Below are positions 16,956-25,826 of a DNA stretch of 64,000 nucleotides, one piece after another. The notes below the pieces were generated by a model. That model was not told the origin of the DNA. It made no database searches and saw only the letters and a list, made by a program, of their open reading frames with translations. Position 1 is the stretch's first letter. Each line of letters begins with the position of its first letter. Origin of the DNA: Nitrobacter sp047149785. GTDB lineage: Bacteria > Pseudomonadota > Alphaproteobacteria > Rhizobiales > Xanthobacteraceae. The position numbers and the translations under genes are program-made. The stretch covers positions 3,100,001 through 3,164,000 of the forward strand of contig NZ_BAAGBE010000001.1 of NCBI RefSeq assembly GCF_047149785.1, written 5' to 3'.

Positions 16956-17888
16956 CTAGGAAAACAGGATCGTCGACAGTCGTTTGCGACCCTCGACGGT
17001 GGCTTGGTCGGCGGCGCCCCACGCTTCAAAGAGTTGCACGAGCTGCTTGCGGGCGGCGTCGTCGTTCCATTTGCGGTCGCGCTTGACGATCTCGAGCAGG
17101 TGATCGGTGGCCTCGCCGCGCTTGCCGCCGGCGTTCAGCGCGGTCGCGAGATCGAATCGCGCCTGATGATCGAGCGGATTGGCCGCGACTTTCGCTTCGA
17201 GTTCGGCGACAGGGCCGAGCGAATTCGCCTGTTCGGCGAGATCGATCATGGCCTGGACGGCTTTTACGGCGGCGTCGCCGCGCTTGGAGTCCGGCACCAG
17301 CGCGAGCGTCTGCCTGGCCTTGTCGAGCGCGCCGGTGGTCGCGTAGCAGCGCGCCAGCCCCGCGATCGCCGGAAGATTGGCGGCGTCGAAACCCAGAACC
17401 TCGGCATAGATCGAGGCCGCCGTAGCCGGATCGTCGGCGGCGAGCGCGGCTTCCGCCTCTTGCAGGATTTCATCGATATTCGGTCCGCCGGGCGCCGCCA
17501 TGCCCTGCGTCAGCTTGTCGATGAAGGCGTTGACCTGGCTTTCGGGCACGACGCCCATGAAGAAGTCGACCGGCCGCCCGCCGGCGAAGGCAAAAACCGC
17601 CGGTATCGACTGGTTGCCGGTCTGAGCCGCGAGCTGTTGAAAAATGGCGGGATGCTGGTCGATATTCATCTTGACCAGCCTCACCTTGCCGCCGGCGGCG
17701 CGCACCGCCTTTTCCAGAGTCGGGGTCAACTGGCGGCACGGTGCGCACCACGGCGCCCAGAAATCGACCAGCACCGGCTGGCGCATCGATTCCTCGACGA
17801 CATCCTTCATGAACGTCTGGGTCGTCGTTTCCGTGATGAGATCCGACGTTTGCGGTGCCGGTCCGCTCCCTTGCTCGGCTATTGTCAC
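16956..17888 (-). CDS. Thioredoxin-TPR protein (CnoX/YbbN-like)
   Basis: This 310-residue protein has an N-terminal thioredoxin domain with the WAPWCAPCRQL active site (CxxC intact, about residues 47-50) and a C-terminal region of TPR-like helices (about 140-300). It is a CnoX/YbbN-type chaperedoxin that holds oxidised proteins for GroEL or DnaK. The start codon is GTG, preceded by TGAGGATC. The presence of CxxC suggests true redox activity, unlike Escherichia coli CnoX (SxxC). Confidence 0.9.
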   Translation of the reverse strand: MTIAEQGSGPAPQTSDLITETTTQTFMKDVVEESMRQPVLVDFWAPWCAPCRQLTPTLEKAVRAAGGKVRLVKMNIDQHPAIFQQLAAQTGNQSIPAVFAFAGGRPVDFFMGVVPESQVNAFIDKLTQGMAAPGGPNIDEILQEAEAALAADDPATAASIYAEVLGFDAANLPAIAGLARCYATTGALDKARQTLALVPDSKRGDAAVKAVQAMIDLAEQANSLGPVAELEAKVAANPLDHQARFDLATALNAGGKRGEATDHLLEIVKRDRKWNDDAARKQLVQLFEAWGAADQATVEGRKRLSTILFS

Positions 17889-18217
17889 GTGATCCTCATC
17901 TGATGGCCCCGGAATGGGCCTGTTCTACAACGGCCCGAACCCTTAATTGGTCCCTGCGCGGATATTTTGCAATCGGCGGAATCGGCTCGCCGACACCCTG
18001 CGGCGGCTATCTGGGACCGTAGCAGATTATCCGCCCGGTTTTCGGTTCCTCGATGGCTCGGAAGGGACCGGGCAGCGTGCGATTTCGAGACTGGCCGGAC
18101 ATTTTGCGAGGGCCCGATCAGGGGCGGCCCGCGATATCTGGCTGTTGCATTCGCAGGCCGCATTTGGCATAGGTCAGCGCTCCGGCGGCCGGCAATCGGC
18201 CGCCGGCTTATTCGGAT
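17889..18217. other. Intergenic gap, no gene recognised
   Basis: The gap contains a strong inverted repeat just before the tRNA (CCGGCGGCCG 18182-18191 / CGGCCGCCGG 18197-18206). No coding frame is supported. Confidence 0.4.
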
Positions 18218-18292
<75 letters not shown>

Positions 18293-18385
18293 GGTTTTTG
18301 GCGCTCGGTCCGCAAAGGGCGGATGCCAAATCGGCATACACGCAAGCCATTGATTGAGAGCGTTTTTTCGGCTGGCTGGATTCCG

Positions 18386-18522
18386 CTTGGAGCCTTTCCG
18401 CTTCTGACGGAATCAGAAGCTGGGCTCCATGATTTTGATTTGACGCGTTTTCTTTACGCGAACCGGTCGCCATCCTCGGGTCAGGCCGAGGACGTGCTTC
18501 GCTTGAAACCCTTCGAAACGCT
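18386..18522. repeat. Family B repeat copy 3 (X hairpin) with a nested palindrome
   Basis: It has the X hairpin (CGCTTCTGACGG / AATCAGAAGC) and core ACGCGAACCGG. Between ACCGGTCGCC and CTTCGCTTGAAA sits an extra CCTCGGGTCAGGCCGAGG palindrome that other family B copies lack, as if a family C-like palindrome had entered the repeat. Confidence 0.65.
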
Positions 18523-18693
18523 CGGGCGTCCGGCCGGCTCCGGAGTAAACCCGTCGGCGCGTTGAATTGCCGCGGCTGTCGTCCCGGTGGAAGGGATCGG
18601 CGCGATTTTCCATCGGTTTTGCGCCCAGGCTCGCCAAAAAGCGATCGGGCCATATCAGCCGGAGGCCAGCTTATAGCAAATCTACGGAGGGCA

Positions 18694-18708
18694 TTAACCT
18701 CGCTTTAA
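18694..18708 (+). promoter_or_regulatory. CtrA-type box TTAA-N7-TTAA
   Basis: A perfect TTAA-CCTCGCT-TTAA match lies 88 bases upstream of the PAS-protein start and suggests control by the cell-cycle regulator CtrA. Confidence 0.55.
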
Positions 18709-18795
18709 CCGCCCCCGTTCATGGTCGGTAAACCAAGCTTGCGCCCGCGAGTCGTGAGCTTTGATGTTCTTGGACCTAACTCCTGGGGAGGATCA

Positions 18796-20535
18796 ATGTT
18801 TTTCTTCAAAAAATGGTCAATCGCAAAAGAAAATGCGGCGAAAGCCGCAGCGATCAGCAAAGCTCAGGCCGTAACCGAATTCGGTCTGGATGGAACGATC
18901 ATCACCGCCAACGAGAACTTTCTCAACATCCTCGGCTACTCGCTCGCCGAGGTTCGAGGCAAGCACCATAGCATGTTCGTGGAGGCCGACGAACGGAGCG
19001 GCGCCGCGTACCGCGAATTCTGGGCCAGGCTCAATCAGGGTGAATCGCAATCGGCCGACTACAAGCGCGTCGACAGCCACGGAGAGGAGGTCTGGATTCG
19101 GGCTTCCTATATTCCGGTGCTGGATTCGCGGGGCAAGCCGACGAAGGTCATCGAGCTCGCGGCCGATATCACCGCGCAAAAGATCAAGGCGCTGGACCAT
19201 GCGGGTCAGGTTTCCGCCATCGACCGCTCGCAGGCGGTGGTCGAATTCAACCTGGACGGCACGATCATTACCGCGAACAGAAACTTCCTCAGCGCGATGG
19301 GCTATGCGCTCGGCGAAGTGCAGGGCAAGCATGACGGCCTGTTCGTGGAGCCGCTGGAGCGTGCGGGCGCCGCGTATCGGGAGCTCTGGGCGAAGCTCAA
19401 TCGCGGCGAATCGCAATCGGCGGAATACAAGCGCATCACCAAGAGCGGGCAGGAGGTCTGGTTCCAGGCGACCTTCAACCCGATCGCCGACGAGAGCGGC
19501 AAGCCGTTCAAAGTCGTGACGTTCGCGACCGACATCACCAAGCAGAAATCGCGGATGGACGAGCTGGAAGGCCAGATCGCAGCTATCGAAAAGGCGCAGG
19601 CGGTGGTCGAATTCGGCATGGACGGAACGGTCATGACCGCCAACGACAACTACCTGAAAGCGCTCGGTTACTCGCGCGTGGCGGAGATCAAGGGCAAGCA
19701 CCACAGCATGTTCGTGGAAGCCGGCGAGCGATCCAGCGCCGCATACCGCGAATTCTGGGCCAGGCTCAATCGCGGCGAGCCGCAATCGGCCGAATACAAG
19801 CAGATCGGCAAGGACGGCAAGGTGGTCTGGGTGCAGGCAACCTATAATCCGGTGCTGAATTCGAAGGGCAAGCCGACCAAGGTCATCAAGCTCGCGACCG
19901 ATATCACTGCTCAAAAGCTCGAGGCGCTGGAGAACGCGGGCCGGATCGCCGCGCTCGACCGTTCGCAGGCGGTGGCCGCGTTCGAACTGGACGGCACGAT
20001 CATCAGCGCGAACGAAAACTTCCTCAAGACGATGGGCTACGCGCTTGGCGAAGTGAAGGGCAAGCACGACGGCATGTTTGCCGAGCCGTCGGAGCGGCAG
20101 GGCGGGGCCTATCGCGAATTCTGGGCCAAGCTCAATCGCGGCGAATCCCAGTCGATCGAGTACAAGCGGATCGGCAAGAACGGCAAGGAAGTCTGGATCC
20201 AGGCGCTGTACAATCCGATCCTCGACCTCGCCGGCAAGCCGTTCAAGGTCGTCACATACGCACGGGAGATGAGCGCCTCGATCCGCGAGTTCTACGAAAC
20301 CATGGTCAAGGCCGGCGTGCAAGAATCCGGACAGGATTTCACCGTGGTCGCGGACGATGCTGACGGCGCCGTCGCCTCAGAATCTGCGCCGCTGAGCATG
20401 CAGCGGCTGGAAGAGGCACGGCGCAGGACCGCGAATGCCCGTCGGTCTCCGTTCTCCCAGCTTCTGGGAAGTTTGCGGGACGGGTTGAGCCACGCAATGG
20501 TGTCTTCGACGAGAGCTGTCGCTAACTTTCTGTGA
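18796..20535 (+). CDS. Tetra-PAS domain protein without output domain
   Basis: This 579-residue protein holds four tandem PAS units starting near residues 20, 142, 264 and 387 (DNA periods 366, 366 and 369 bases). Units 1 and 3 share GKHHSMFVEA and KGKPTKVI, while units 2 and 4 share KHDG and KPFKVVT, so the unit of duplication was a PAS pair. Each ends with a DITAQK-like PAC segment. Chemotaxis-receptor homologues carry a methyl-accepting domain after such PAS repeats; here a Ser/Arg-rich tail of about 70 residues follows instead, so the output may be lost or act in trans. GGGGAGGATCA precedes the ATG. Confidence 0.85.
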   Translation: MFFFKKWSIAKENAAKAAAISKAQAVTEFGLDGTIITANENFLNILGYSLAEVRGKHHSMFVEADERSGAAYREFWARLNQGESQSADYKRVDSHGEEVWIRASYIPVLDSRGKPTKVIELAADITAQKIKALDHAGQVSAIDRSQAVVEFNLDGTIITANRNFLSAMGYALGEVQGKHDGLFVEPLERAGAAYRELWAKLNRGESQSAEYKRITKSGQEVWFQATFNPIADESGKPFKVVTFATDITKQKSRMDELEGQIAAIEKAQAVVEFGMDGTVMTANDNYLKALGYSRVAEIKGKHHSMFVEAGERSSAAYREFWARLNRGEPQSAEYKQIGKDGKVVWVQATYNPVLNSKGKPTKVIKLATDITAQKLEALENAGRIAALDRSQAVAAFELDGTIISANENFLKTMGYALGEVKGKHDGMFAEPSERQGGAYREFWAKLNRGESQSIEYKRIGKNGKEVWIQALYNPILDLAGKPFKVVTYAREMSASIREFYETMVKAGVQESGQDFTVVADDADGAVASESAPLSMQRLEEARRRTANARRSPFSQLLGSLRDGLSHAMVSSTRAVANFL

Positions 20536-20567
20536 CGAACTGACGGACAGGCGGCGAAAAACAAGTG

Positions 20568-20600
20568 CTGGCGACGGCGTCGAGCCGTCGCCAGTTTTTT
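20568..20600 (+). terminator. Rho-independent terminator
   Basis: A perfect 11-bp stem, CTGGCGACGGC / GCCGTCGCCAG, with a GTCGA loop and a six-T run follows the PAS gene. Confidence 0.9.
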
Positions 20601-20729
20601 GTGTCAACAGGCGAGCCCGAATTTCGCCGCAACCGGATGCGCTGATCAAAACGACGCTTCTCGCGAGCGTCGCACGTTTTGAATAAAAGGCGAATCTAAA
20701 AGTCGCGCGGCATCGTCCCCGGGGGTGGC

Positions 20730-22970
20730 ATGGGCCGGAAAATCGTTCTGCTGTCCGACGGCACCGGAAACTCGGCGGCAAAGGTCTGGCGCACCAATGT
20801 CTGGCGCACGTTCGAAGCGCTTGATCTTTCGGGGACCGATCAGGTCGCATTCTACGACGACGGGGTCGGCACTTCGTCGTTCAAGCCGCTCGCCATTCTC
20901 GGCGGCGCGTTCGGCTTCGGATTGAAGCGCAACGTCATCGACCTGTACAAATTCGCATGCCGCAACTGGCGCGACGACAGCGACGAACTGTTCGGCTTCG
21001 GCTTCAGCCGCGGCGCCTTCACCATCCGCGTGGTGATGGGGCTGATCCTCAATCAGGGTCTCGTCGCCGCCGACAGCGAGGCTGAACTGACGCGAAAGGC
21101 CAAGGCCGCCTATCGCCAGTACCGGCGCGAGCGTTTTCACACGTTCTGGCACATCGAGGACATCTTTCGCGGCCTGCGCGACCTGTTTCTGCCGAAGGGT
21201 TACGACAAGCGCGGCAATCGCCAGGTGAACCATATCCGCTTCATCGGCGTTTGGGACACCGTCGCCGCCTACGGCCTGCCGATCGACGAGATGACGCGCG
21301 GCGTCAGCAGATGGATCTGGCCGCTGGAGCTGCCCAACCACACGCTCGACTGCGCGCGCGTCAGGCGCGCCTGTCAGGCGCTGTCGCTCGACGAGCCGCG
21401 CACCACGTTTCATCCGGAGCTGTGGGACGAGCGCAATGCGCCGCCGCTCACGCCGCGCGACGACGGCAAGCGCTATCTCGCCGACGAGCAGATCAGCCAG
21501 GTGTGGTTCGCGGGCGTTCATTCCAATGTCGGCGGCGGCTATCCCGACGATGCGCTGGCCTACATTCCTCTGGTCTGGATGATGACGGAGGCGCAACGCT
21601 GCGGCCTGCGGTTCAAGTCTGCCCATCATCAGCCGCCCGCCGATCCCGATCCGTTCAAGAACGCCATCTCGATGTGCGACAAGGACGGCCGGCTCTACGA
21701 TCCGCGCAAGGGGCTCGGCAGTTACTATCGCTACGGGCCGCGCAAGCTGGCCGAACTCTGCCACTATCGCTTTTCCAAGAAGGACGAGGTCGTCGTCGAG
21801 CGGCCGAAGGTGCATGCCAGCGCGTTCAAGCGCATCGCCAGCCGCTCGCAAGGCTATGCGCCGGTCGGGCTGCCGAAGGTCTATGACGTCGTGACCGACG
21901 ACGGGCTGGTGCTGACGCCGGATCAATACGGCTTCGAAAGCAGCGCCGGCGCGCTGGCGCGCAGCGAAACGCAGGAACATGTCTGGAACGGGGTCTGGAA
22001 GCGTCGGCTGGTCTATTTCGCGACCGTCGGCGCCACGGCCTGGCTGTTGCTCTATCCGCTGGCGCGCTCGCTGCCGCCTTCGGACGAATACACCAGCAGG
22101 TTTCGCTGGGTGTCGGACATCATCCGCGTTGTCGGCGGCTTCCTTCCCGGCTTCGCGCAGACCTGGATCAACGGCTATGCGCGCAGCCCGGTGCAGTTCG
22201 TGGCATTGCTCGGGCTCGCGAGCGTGCTGGCGCTGTGGGGCGTCGTGCTCTCGACCCGGATCACCGACGGCATGAATGCGATCTGGCAGAAGACGCCCGC
22301 CGCGCCGTCCGGCCTGCCGAGCAACTGGATCTACATCCTGCGTTCCAGCCGGCCCTATGTCTGGTTTCACCGGCAGTTGAAGCGTCGCTGGGCGCCGGCG
22401 TTCTTCGCCGCACTGTTCGCCTATCTCGGCGTCACCTTCGCCAGCCACGCGCTCTACAACGTGCAGGACGTCTACGGGTTGGCCTGCGATGAAAGTCCGA
22501 AGGCGCAGGGGCTCGCGCGCGGCAAGCAGGCGACGTTCAATTTCAGTACGTCGCAGTTCTGCGCCGGCACCGGCATCGCGGTGGACGGCTTCGGCGCGCG
22601 CTATCTGATCCAGGTCGAGACCACGCAGCCTTTCCGCGACGGCGGCATCCCCTCGCCGCTCGGCGGGTTCTACACGACCGACGCGCCGCACTGGTGGCAA
22701 CGCGCGCTGCTGATGCTCGGCGTGCCGCTGCGCCGCGAACTGACACGGCCCTGGTTCCGCCTGGTGCTGCGCTATGGCGCGACCGGCGGCGAGGAAGTCT
22801 TCCTCGATCCCGATCCGGAGGACGGCAAGGTCGAGACGGTGATCCGGCCGACGCGGAGCGGCGAGCTTTTCATCTTCGTCAACGATGCGGTGCTGGGCAT
22901 CCCTAAATTGTACGATGTGTTCTACCGCAACAATGAAGGCTCCGCCAAACTCGTCGTGACCCGCAAGTGA
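20730..22970 (+). CDS. DUF2235 alpha/beta-hydrolase (Tle-like)
   Basis: This 746-residue protein carries an N-terminal DUF2235 hydrolase domain (about residues 1-330). It shows LLSDGTGN, DGVGTS, the nucleophile elbow GFGFSRGAF (GxSxG, Ser about 93), FIGVWDTVAAYG and AGVHSNVGGGYPD. DUF2235 members include the T6SS Tle phospholipase effectors. After about residue 420 come three or four predicted membrane segments and a beta-rich C-terminal part. No VgrG or T6SS gene is near, so this looks like a membrane-bound, chromosomally solitary form with unknown lipid substrate. Confidence 0.82.
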   Translation: MGRKIVLLSDGTGNSAAKVWRTNVWRTFEALDLSGTDQVAFYDDGVGTSSFKPLAILGGAFGFGLKRNVIDLYKFACRNWRDDSDELFGFGFSRGAFTIRVVMGLILNQGLVAADSEAELTRKAKAAYRQYRRERFHTFWHIEDIFRGLRDLFLPKGYDKRGNRQVNHIRFIGVWDTVAAYGLPIDEMTRGVSRWIWPLELPNHTLDCARVRRACQALSLDEPRTTFHPELWDERNAPPLTPRDDGKRYLADEQISQVWFAGVHSNVGGGYPDDALAYIPLVWMMTEAQRCGLRFKSAHHQPPADPDPFKNAISMCDKDGRLYDPRKGLGSYYRYGPRKLAELCHYRFSKKDEVVVERPKVHASAFKRIASRSQGYAPVGLPKVYDVVTDDGLVLTPDQYGFESSAGALARSETQEHVWNGVWKRRLVYFATVGATAWLLLYPLARSLPPSDEYTSRFRWVSDIIRVVGGFLPGFAQTWINGYARSPVQFVALLGLASVLALWGVVLSTRITDGMNAIWQKTPAAPSGLPSNWIYILRSSRPYVWFHRQLKRRWAPAFFAALFAYLGVTFASHALYNVQDVYGLACDESPKAQGLARGKQATFNFSTSQFCAGTGIAVDGFGARYLIQVETTQPFRDGGIPSPLGGFYTTDAPHWWQRALLMLGVPLRRELTRPWFRLVLRYGATGGEEVFLDPDPEDGKVETVIRPTRSGELFIFVNDAVLGIPKLYDVFYRNNEGSAKLVVTRK

Positions 22971-23025
22971 ACGACCGGCCGGATTTCGGATCGCCGCTGC
23001 CGCGGTGTCCAGAGTTACGGCCGCT

Positions 23026-23796
23026 CTAAAACTCCGCCACCGCAGCCAGAATGCGCGCGATGTCCTGCGGGCGCGACAGCCGGTGATCGCCGTCCCGGAT
23101 CACGGTCAGCACCACGTCGTCGCCCGGCAGCCGTTCGGTCAGCGCGAAGGCATGCCGCCATGGGACGTCGGCGTCCTGCGCGCCTTGCAGGATGCGCACC
23201 GGGCAGCCGGTCGAAATGGAGCCGCCGAGCAGCAGATGGTTGCGGCCGTCCTCGATCAGCTTGCGCGTGATCGGGTAGGGATCGCCGTAGTCCGACGGCC
23301 GCAGCCACGCGCCCTCGGTCTCGATGGCGTGCCTGGCCTCCGGCGGGAAGGCTTTCCACATCAGTTCCTCGGTGAAGTCGAGCGCCGGCGCGATCAGCAC
23401 CAGCCCGGCCAGCGTGGCGCGGGACGATGCCCGCCGCGCGATCGCGCGCGCCAGCAACAGCGCGATCCAGCCGCCCATCGACGAGCCGACCACGACCTGC
23501 GGGCCTTCGCAGAAGGCGTCGAACACCGCGATAGCTTCCTCCAGCCAGCGGCCGATGGTGCCGTCGGTGAACTCGCCGCCGCTGATCCCGTGGCCGGAGT
23601 AGTCGAACCGCACGCAGGCCCGGTCCCGTTCGGTAGCCCACGCATCGAGCGCGAGTGCCTTGGTGCCCGCCATGTCGGACCTGAAACCGCCGAGCCAGAG
23701 CAGGCCGGGAGAGCCACCGCCTCGCGCGCGCACGGCGATGGAGCGCTTCGGCCCGCCGCCGCCGACCTCGATGAATTGTACCGCTTCGCCCGTCAT
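23026..23796 (-). CDS. Alpha/beta hydrolase (ABHD10-like)
   Basis: This 256-residue serine hydrolase has LLWLGGFRSDMAGTKA at the oxyanion region, FDYSGHGISGGEF, the nucleophile elbow VVGSSMGGWIALLLA, the acidic strand VRILQGAQDADVPW and the terminal His in IRDGDHRLSRPQD. The pattern resembles ABHD10/acyl-protein-thioesterase-like hydrolases of alphaproteobacteria and mitochondria. Substrate is unknown. It stands alone, convergent with the DUF2235 gene. Confidence 0.82.
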   Translation of the reverse strand: MTGEAVQFIEVGGGGPKRSIAVRARGGGSPGLLWLGGFRSDMAGTKALALDAWATERDRACVRFDYSGHGISGGEFTDGTIGRWLEEAIAVFDAFCEGPQVVVGSSMGGWIALLLARAIARRASSRATLAGLVLIAPALDFTEELMWKAFPPEARHAIETEGAWLRPSDYGDPYPITRKLIEDGRNHLLLGGSISTGCPVRILQGAQDADVPWRHAFALTERLPGDDVVLTVIRDGDHRLSRPQDIARILAAVAEF

Positions 23797-24017
23797 GATG
23801 TCCGCCCGTTTTTTGTCGTATGTCGCGAACCGCCGCTCTCCGTCAACGAATGCCGGGGGAACAAGCGACGGCTTCCGGGGGTTGACCCGGAATCGACCGG
23901 CGTGACCAAAATACCGCGCATTCGACCGTTTTGCCGGTGTCGTGAATCCCGCCGCTTGCTCCTAGGCGGTTATTCCTTCAAAATAGGCGCTTCTTTCACA
24001 ACATTGGAGAACCACCC

Positions 24018-24557
24018 ATTCGCCGTCCCAACAGAGCGCCAATGCCCGTCGCGAAAGACGGGCCGCGCACCAACGATGAAATCCGCAATGCCCAGATTCA
24101 ACTGATCGACCAGGATGGCACCAACCAAGGTACCGTGGAAACGATCGCCGCGATCAAGATGGCCATGGATGCGGGCATGGATCTGGTCGAGATCGCCCCG
24201 AACAGCAGCCCTCCCGTCTGCAAGATCATGGACTACGGGAAATACAAGTTTCAGGCCCAGAAGAAAGCCGCCGAGGCCCGCAAGAAGCAGAAGGTCGTCG
24301 AGATCAAGGAGATCAAGCTCCGCCCGATGATCGACGATCACGACTACGACGTGAAGATGAAGGCGATGCAGCGGTTCTTCGAGGAGGGCGACAAGGTCAA
24401 GATCACCCTGCGCTATCGCGGCCGCGAGATGGCCCACCAGGAGATCGGCACCAAGCTGCTCGACAAGGTGAAGGCCGACGTCGCCGCCTACGCCAAGGTC
24501 GAGCAGGACGCCAGGTTCGAGGGCCGCCAGGTGGTCATGGTGCTGGCTCCGCGCTGA
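24018..24557 (+). CDS. infC: Translation initiation factor IF-3 (AUU start)
   Basis: This 179-residue IF-3 prevents premature 50S joining and proofreads start codons. It has an N domain (DEIRNAQIQLIDQDG, VEIAPNSSPPVCKIMDYGKYKF), a Lys-rich linker helix and a C domain (LRPMIDDHDYDVKMK, KVKITLRYRGREMAHQE). The start was set at an ATT (24018) with GGAG 10 bases upstream, eight codons before the first ATG; the added residues RRPNRAP match known alphaproteobacterial IF-3 N termini. AUU starts are a hallmark of infC, letting IF-3 repress its own translation. rpmI, rplT, pheS and pheT follow. Confidence 0.92.
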   Translation: MRRPNRAPMPVAKDGPRTNDEIRNAQIQLIDQDGTNQGTVETIAAIKMAMDAGMDLVEIAPNSSPPVCKIMDYGKYKFQAQKKAAEARKKQKVVEIKEIKLRPMIDDHDYDVKMKAMQRFFEEGDKVKITLRYRGREMAHQEIGTKLLDKVKADVAAYAKVEQDARFEGRQVVMVLAPR

Positions 24558-24577
24558 GCTCCGCCAAACACGCAACT

Positions 24578-24650
24578 TGTCATTGCCGGACTTGATCCGG
24601 CAATCCATCCTTCAAAGATGATGGATCCCCGGGTCGAGCACGGGCATGAT
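24578..24650. repeat. Family C palindromes, copy 5
   Basis: ATTGCCGGA-cttga-TCCGGCAAT is followed by an ATCCATC / GATGGAT arm and a degenerate second core, downstream of infC. Confidence 0.65.
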
Positions 24651-24831
24651 GAAGCATTTGGCTGCGCCGATCCTTATTGTTAGTCAGCGTTCCGTGTCGT
24701 CAGTTAGCAAATCCGTTGCCAATCCGGCCATCCTCTGCCATAAGCCTGTTCTTCGCCGCCCGGCTGATTCAAGGGCTGCCGTGGCGACGACCGTGCCGGG
24801 GACTTTCTTTCAGGAATAGCCGAGCACTTTC
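24651..24831. other. infC-rpmI gap, no gene recognised
   Basis: Nothing coding or clearly structured is visible between the family C repeat and the degenerate family A repeat. The rpmI promoter may lie here. Confidence 0.3.
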
Positions 24832-24912
24832 AGCGCTCTAAAAGCATAATTCCGACCCGAAGGGCCGCGCCCGCGCAAAGCGGAACCGCTTTTTCGGATA
24901 GGATCGTGCTCA
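24832..24912. repeat. Degenerate family A repeat
   Basis: The family A core AAGCGGAACCGCTTTTTCGGAT sits between weakened AGCATAAT and GATCGTGCT arms upstream of rpmI. Confidence 0.45.
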
Positions 24913-24934
24913 ATAGCGAGCAATTTCAGCCGCA

Positions 24935-24957
24935 GACCGCCTTTTCGGGCGGTTTTG
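24935..24957 (+). terminator. Attenuator-like hairpin before rpmI
   Basis: ACCGCC-TTTTCG-GGCGGT followed by TTTTG forms an intrinsic-terminator shape just upstream of the rpmI ribosome-binding site. It could end infC transcription or act as an attenuator for the L35/L20 genes. Confidence 0.55.
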
Positions 24958-24978
24958 TCGTGGCGACAGGAGAGCCAA

Positions 24979-25179
24979 ATGCCCAAGCTGAAGACCAAAT
25001 CGGGCGCGAAAAAGCGCTTCAAGATCACGGCCACCGGGAAGGTCAAGCACGCCCAGCGCGGCAAGCGCCACGGCATGATCAAGCGGACCAAGAAGCAGAT
25101 ACGTCAGCTTCGCGGCACCCGCGTGCTGTTCAAGACTGACGGCGACAACATCAAGAAATACTTCTTGCCGAACGCCTGA
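24979..25179 (+). CDS. rpmI: 50S ribosomal protein L35
   Basis: This 66-residue, highly basic L35 protein has the family pattern MPKLKTKSGAKKRFKITATG, KHAQRGKRHGM and LRGTRVL, ending in IKKYFLPNA. CAGGAG precedes the chosen ATG at 24979; an earlier in-frame ATG at 24955 adds only a stray MSWRQESQ. It is co-directional with rplT. Confidence 0.97.
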   Translation: MPKLKTKSGAKKRFKITATGKVKHAQRGKRHGMIKRTKKQIRQLRGTRVLFKTDGDNIKKYFLPNA

Positions 25180-25243
25180 CCTCCGCTCGCCGCGACAACG
25201 CGGCATCCCGCATTAACCCGTTGATTTTGAGAGGAGTTCAGTC

Positions 25244-25603
25244 ATGGCTCGCGTCAAGCGCGGTGTGACGGCTCATGCCAAGCACAAGAAAGTCTACAAG
25301 GTCACCAAGGGCTTCTCCGGCCGCCGGAAGAACACCATTCGCGCCGCCAAGGCGGCCGCCGACAAGGCCGGCCAGTACGCCTTCCGCGACCGCAAGCGCA
25401 AGAAGCGCACCTTCCGCGCGCTCTGGATCCAGCGCCTCAACGCCGCCGTGCGGCCGTTCGGCATGACCTACAGCCGCTTCATCGACGGGCTGTCGAAGTC
25501 GGGCATCACCGTCGACCGCAAGGTGCTGTCGGACCTCGCCATCCACGAGCCGGCGGCGTTCCAGGCGATCGCCGAGAAAGCCAAGGCCGCGCTGGCGGCT
25601 TGA
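25244..25603 (+). CDS. rplT: 50S ribosomal protein L20
   Basis: This 119-residue L20 protein has MARVKRGVTAHAKHKKVYK, GFSGRRKNTIRAAKAA, FRALWIQRLNAAVRPFGMTYSRFI and LSDLAIHEPAAFQAI. L20 binds 23S rRNA early in assembly and represses its own operon in many bacteria. GAGGAG precedes the start. Confidence 0.98.
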   Translation: MARVKRGVTAHAKHKKVYKVTKGFSGRRKNTIRAAKAAADKAGQYAFRDRKRKKRTFRALWIQRLNAAVRPFGMTYSRFIDGLSKSGITVDRKVLSDLAIHEPAAFQAIAEKAKAALAA

Positions 25604-25632
25604 GCCGACACAGCACGTAGGGCGGTTGTTTC

Positions 25633-25785
25633 ACCTCTCCCCAAAAGGGCGTTTACGCCCGTCTTCGACGGGCTATGGAGAGAGGTCGGCGCGTAGCGCC
25701 GGGTGAGGGGTTACAGCCTATCGATAGATTGTACCCCTCGCCCCAACCCTCTCCCCATGGGAGAGGGAGCGCGCCTCCGTTGTGG
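25633..25785. repeat. Family F repeat, copy 2
   Basis: CACCTCTCCCC...CCCTCTCCCCATGGGAGAGGG with inner palindromes (GGCGTTTACGCC, CGTCTTCGACG, GGCGCGTAGCGCC) forms a compound foldback filling the gap before pheS. Confidence 0.65.
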
Positions 25786-25826
25786 CAGATTGAACTGTTT
25801 TCAACTGCCTTTCCGAAAGGTCGCTC

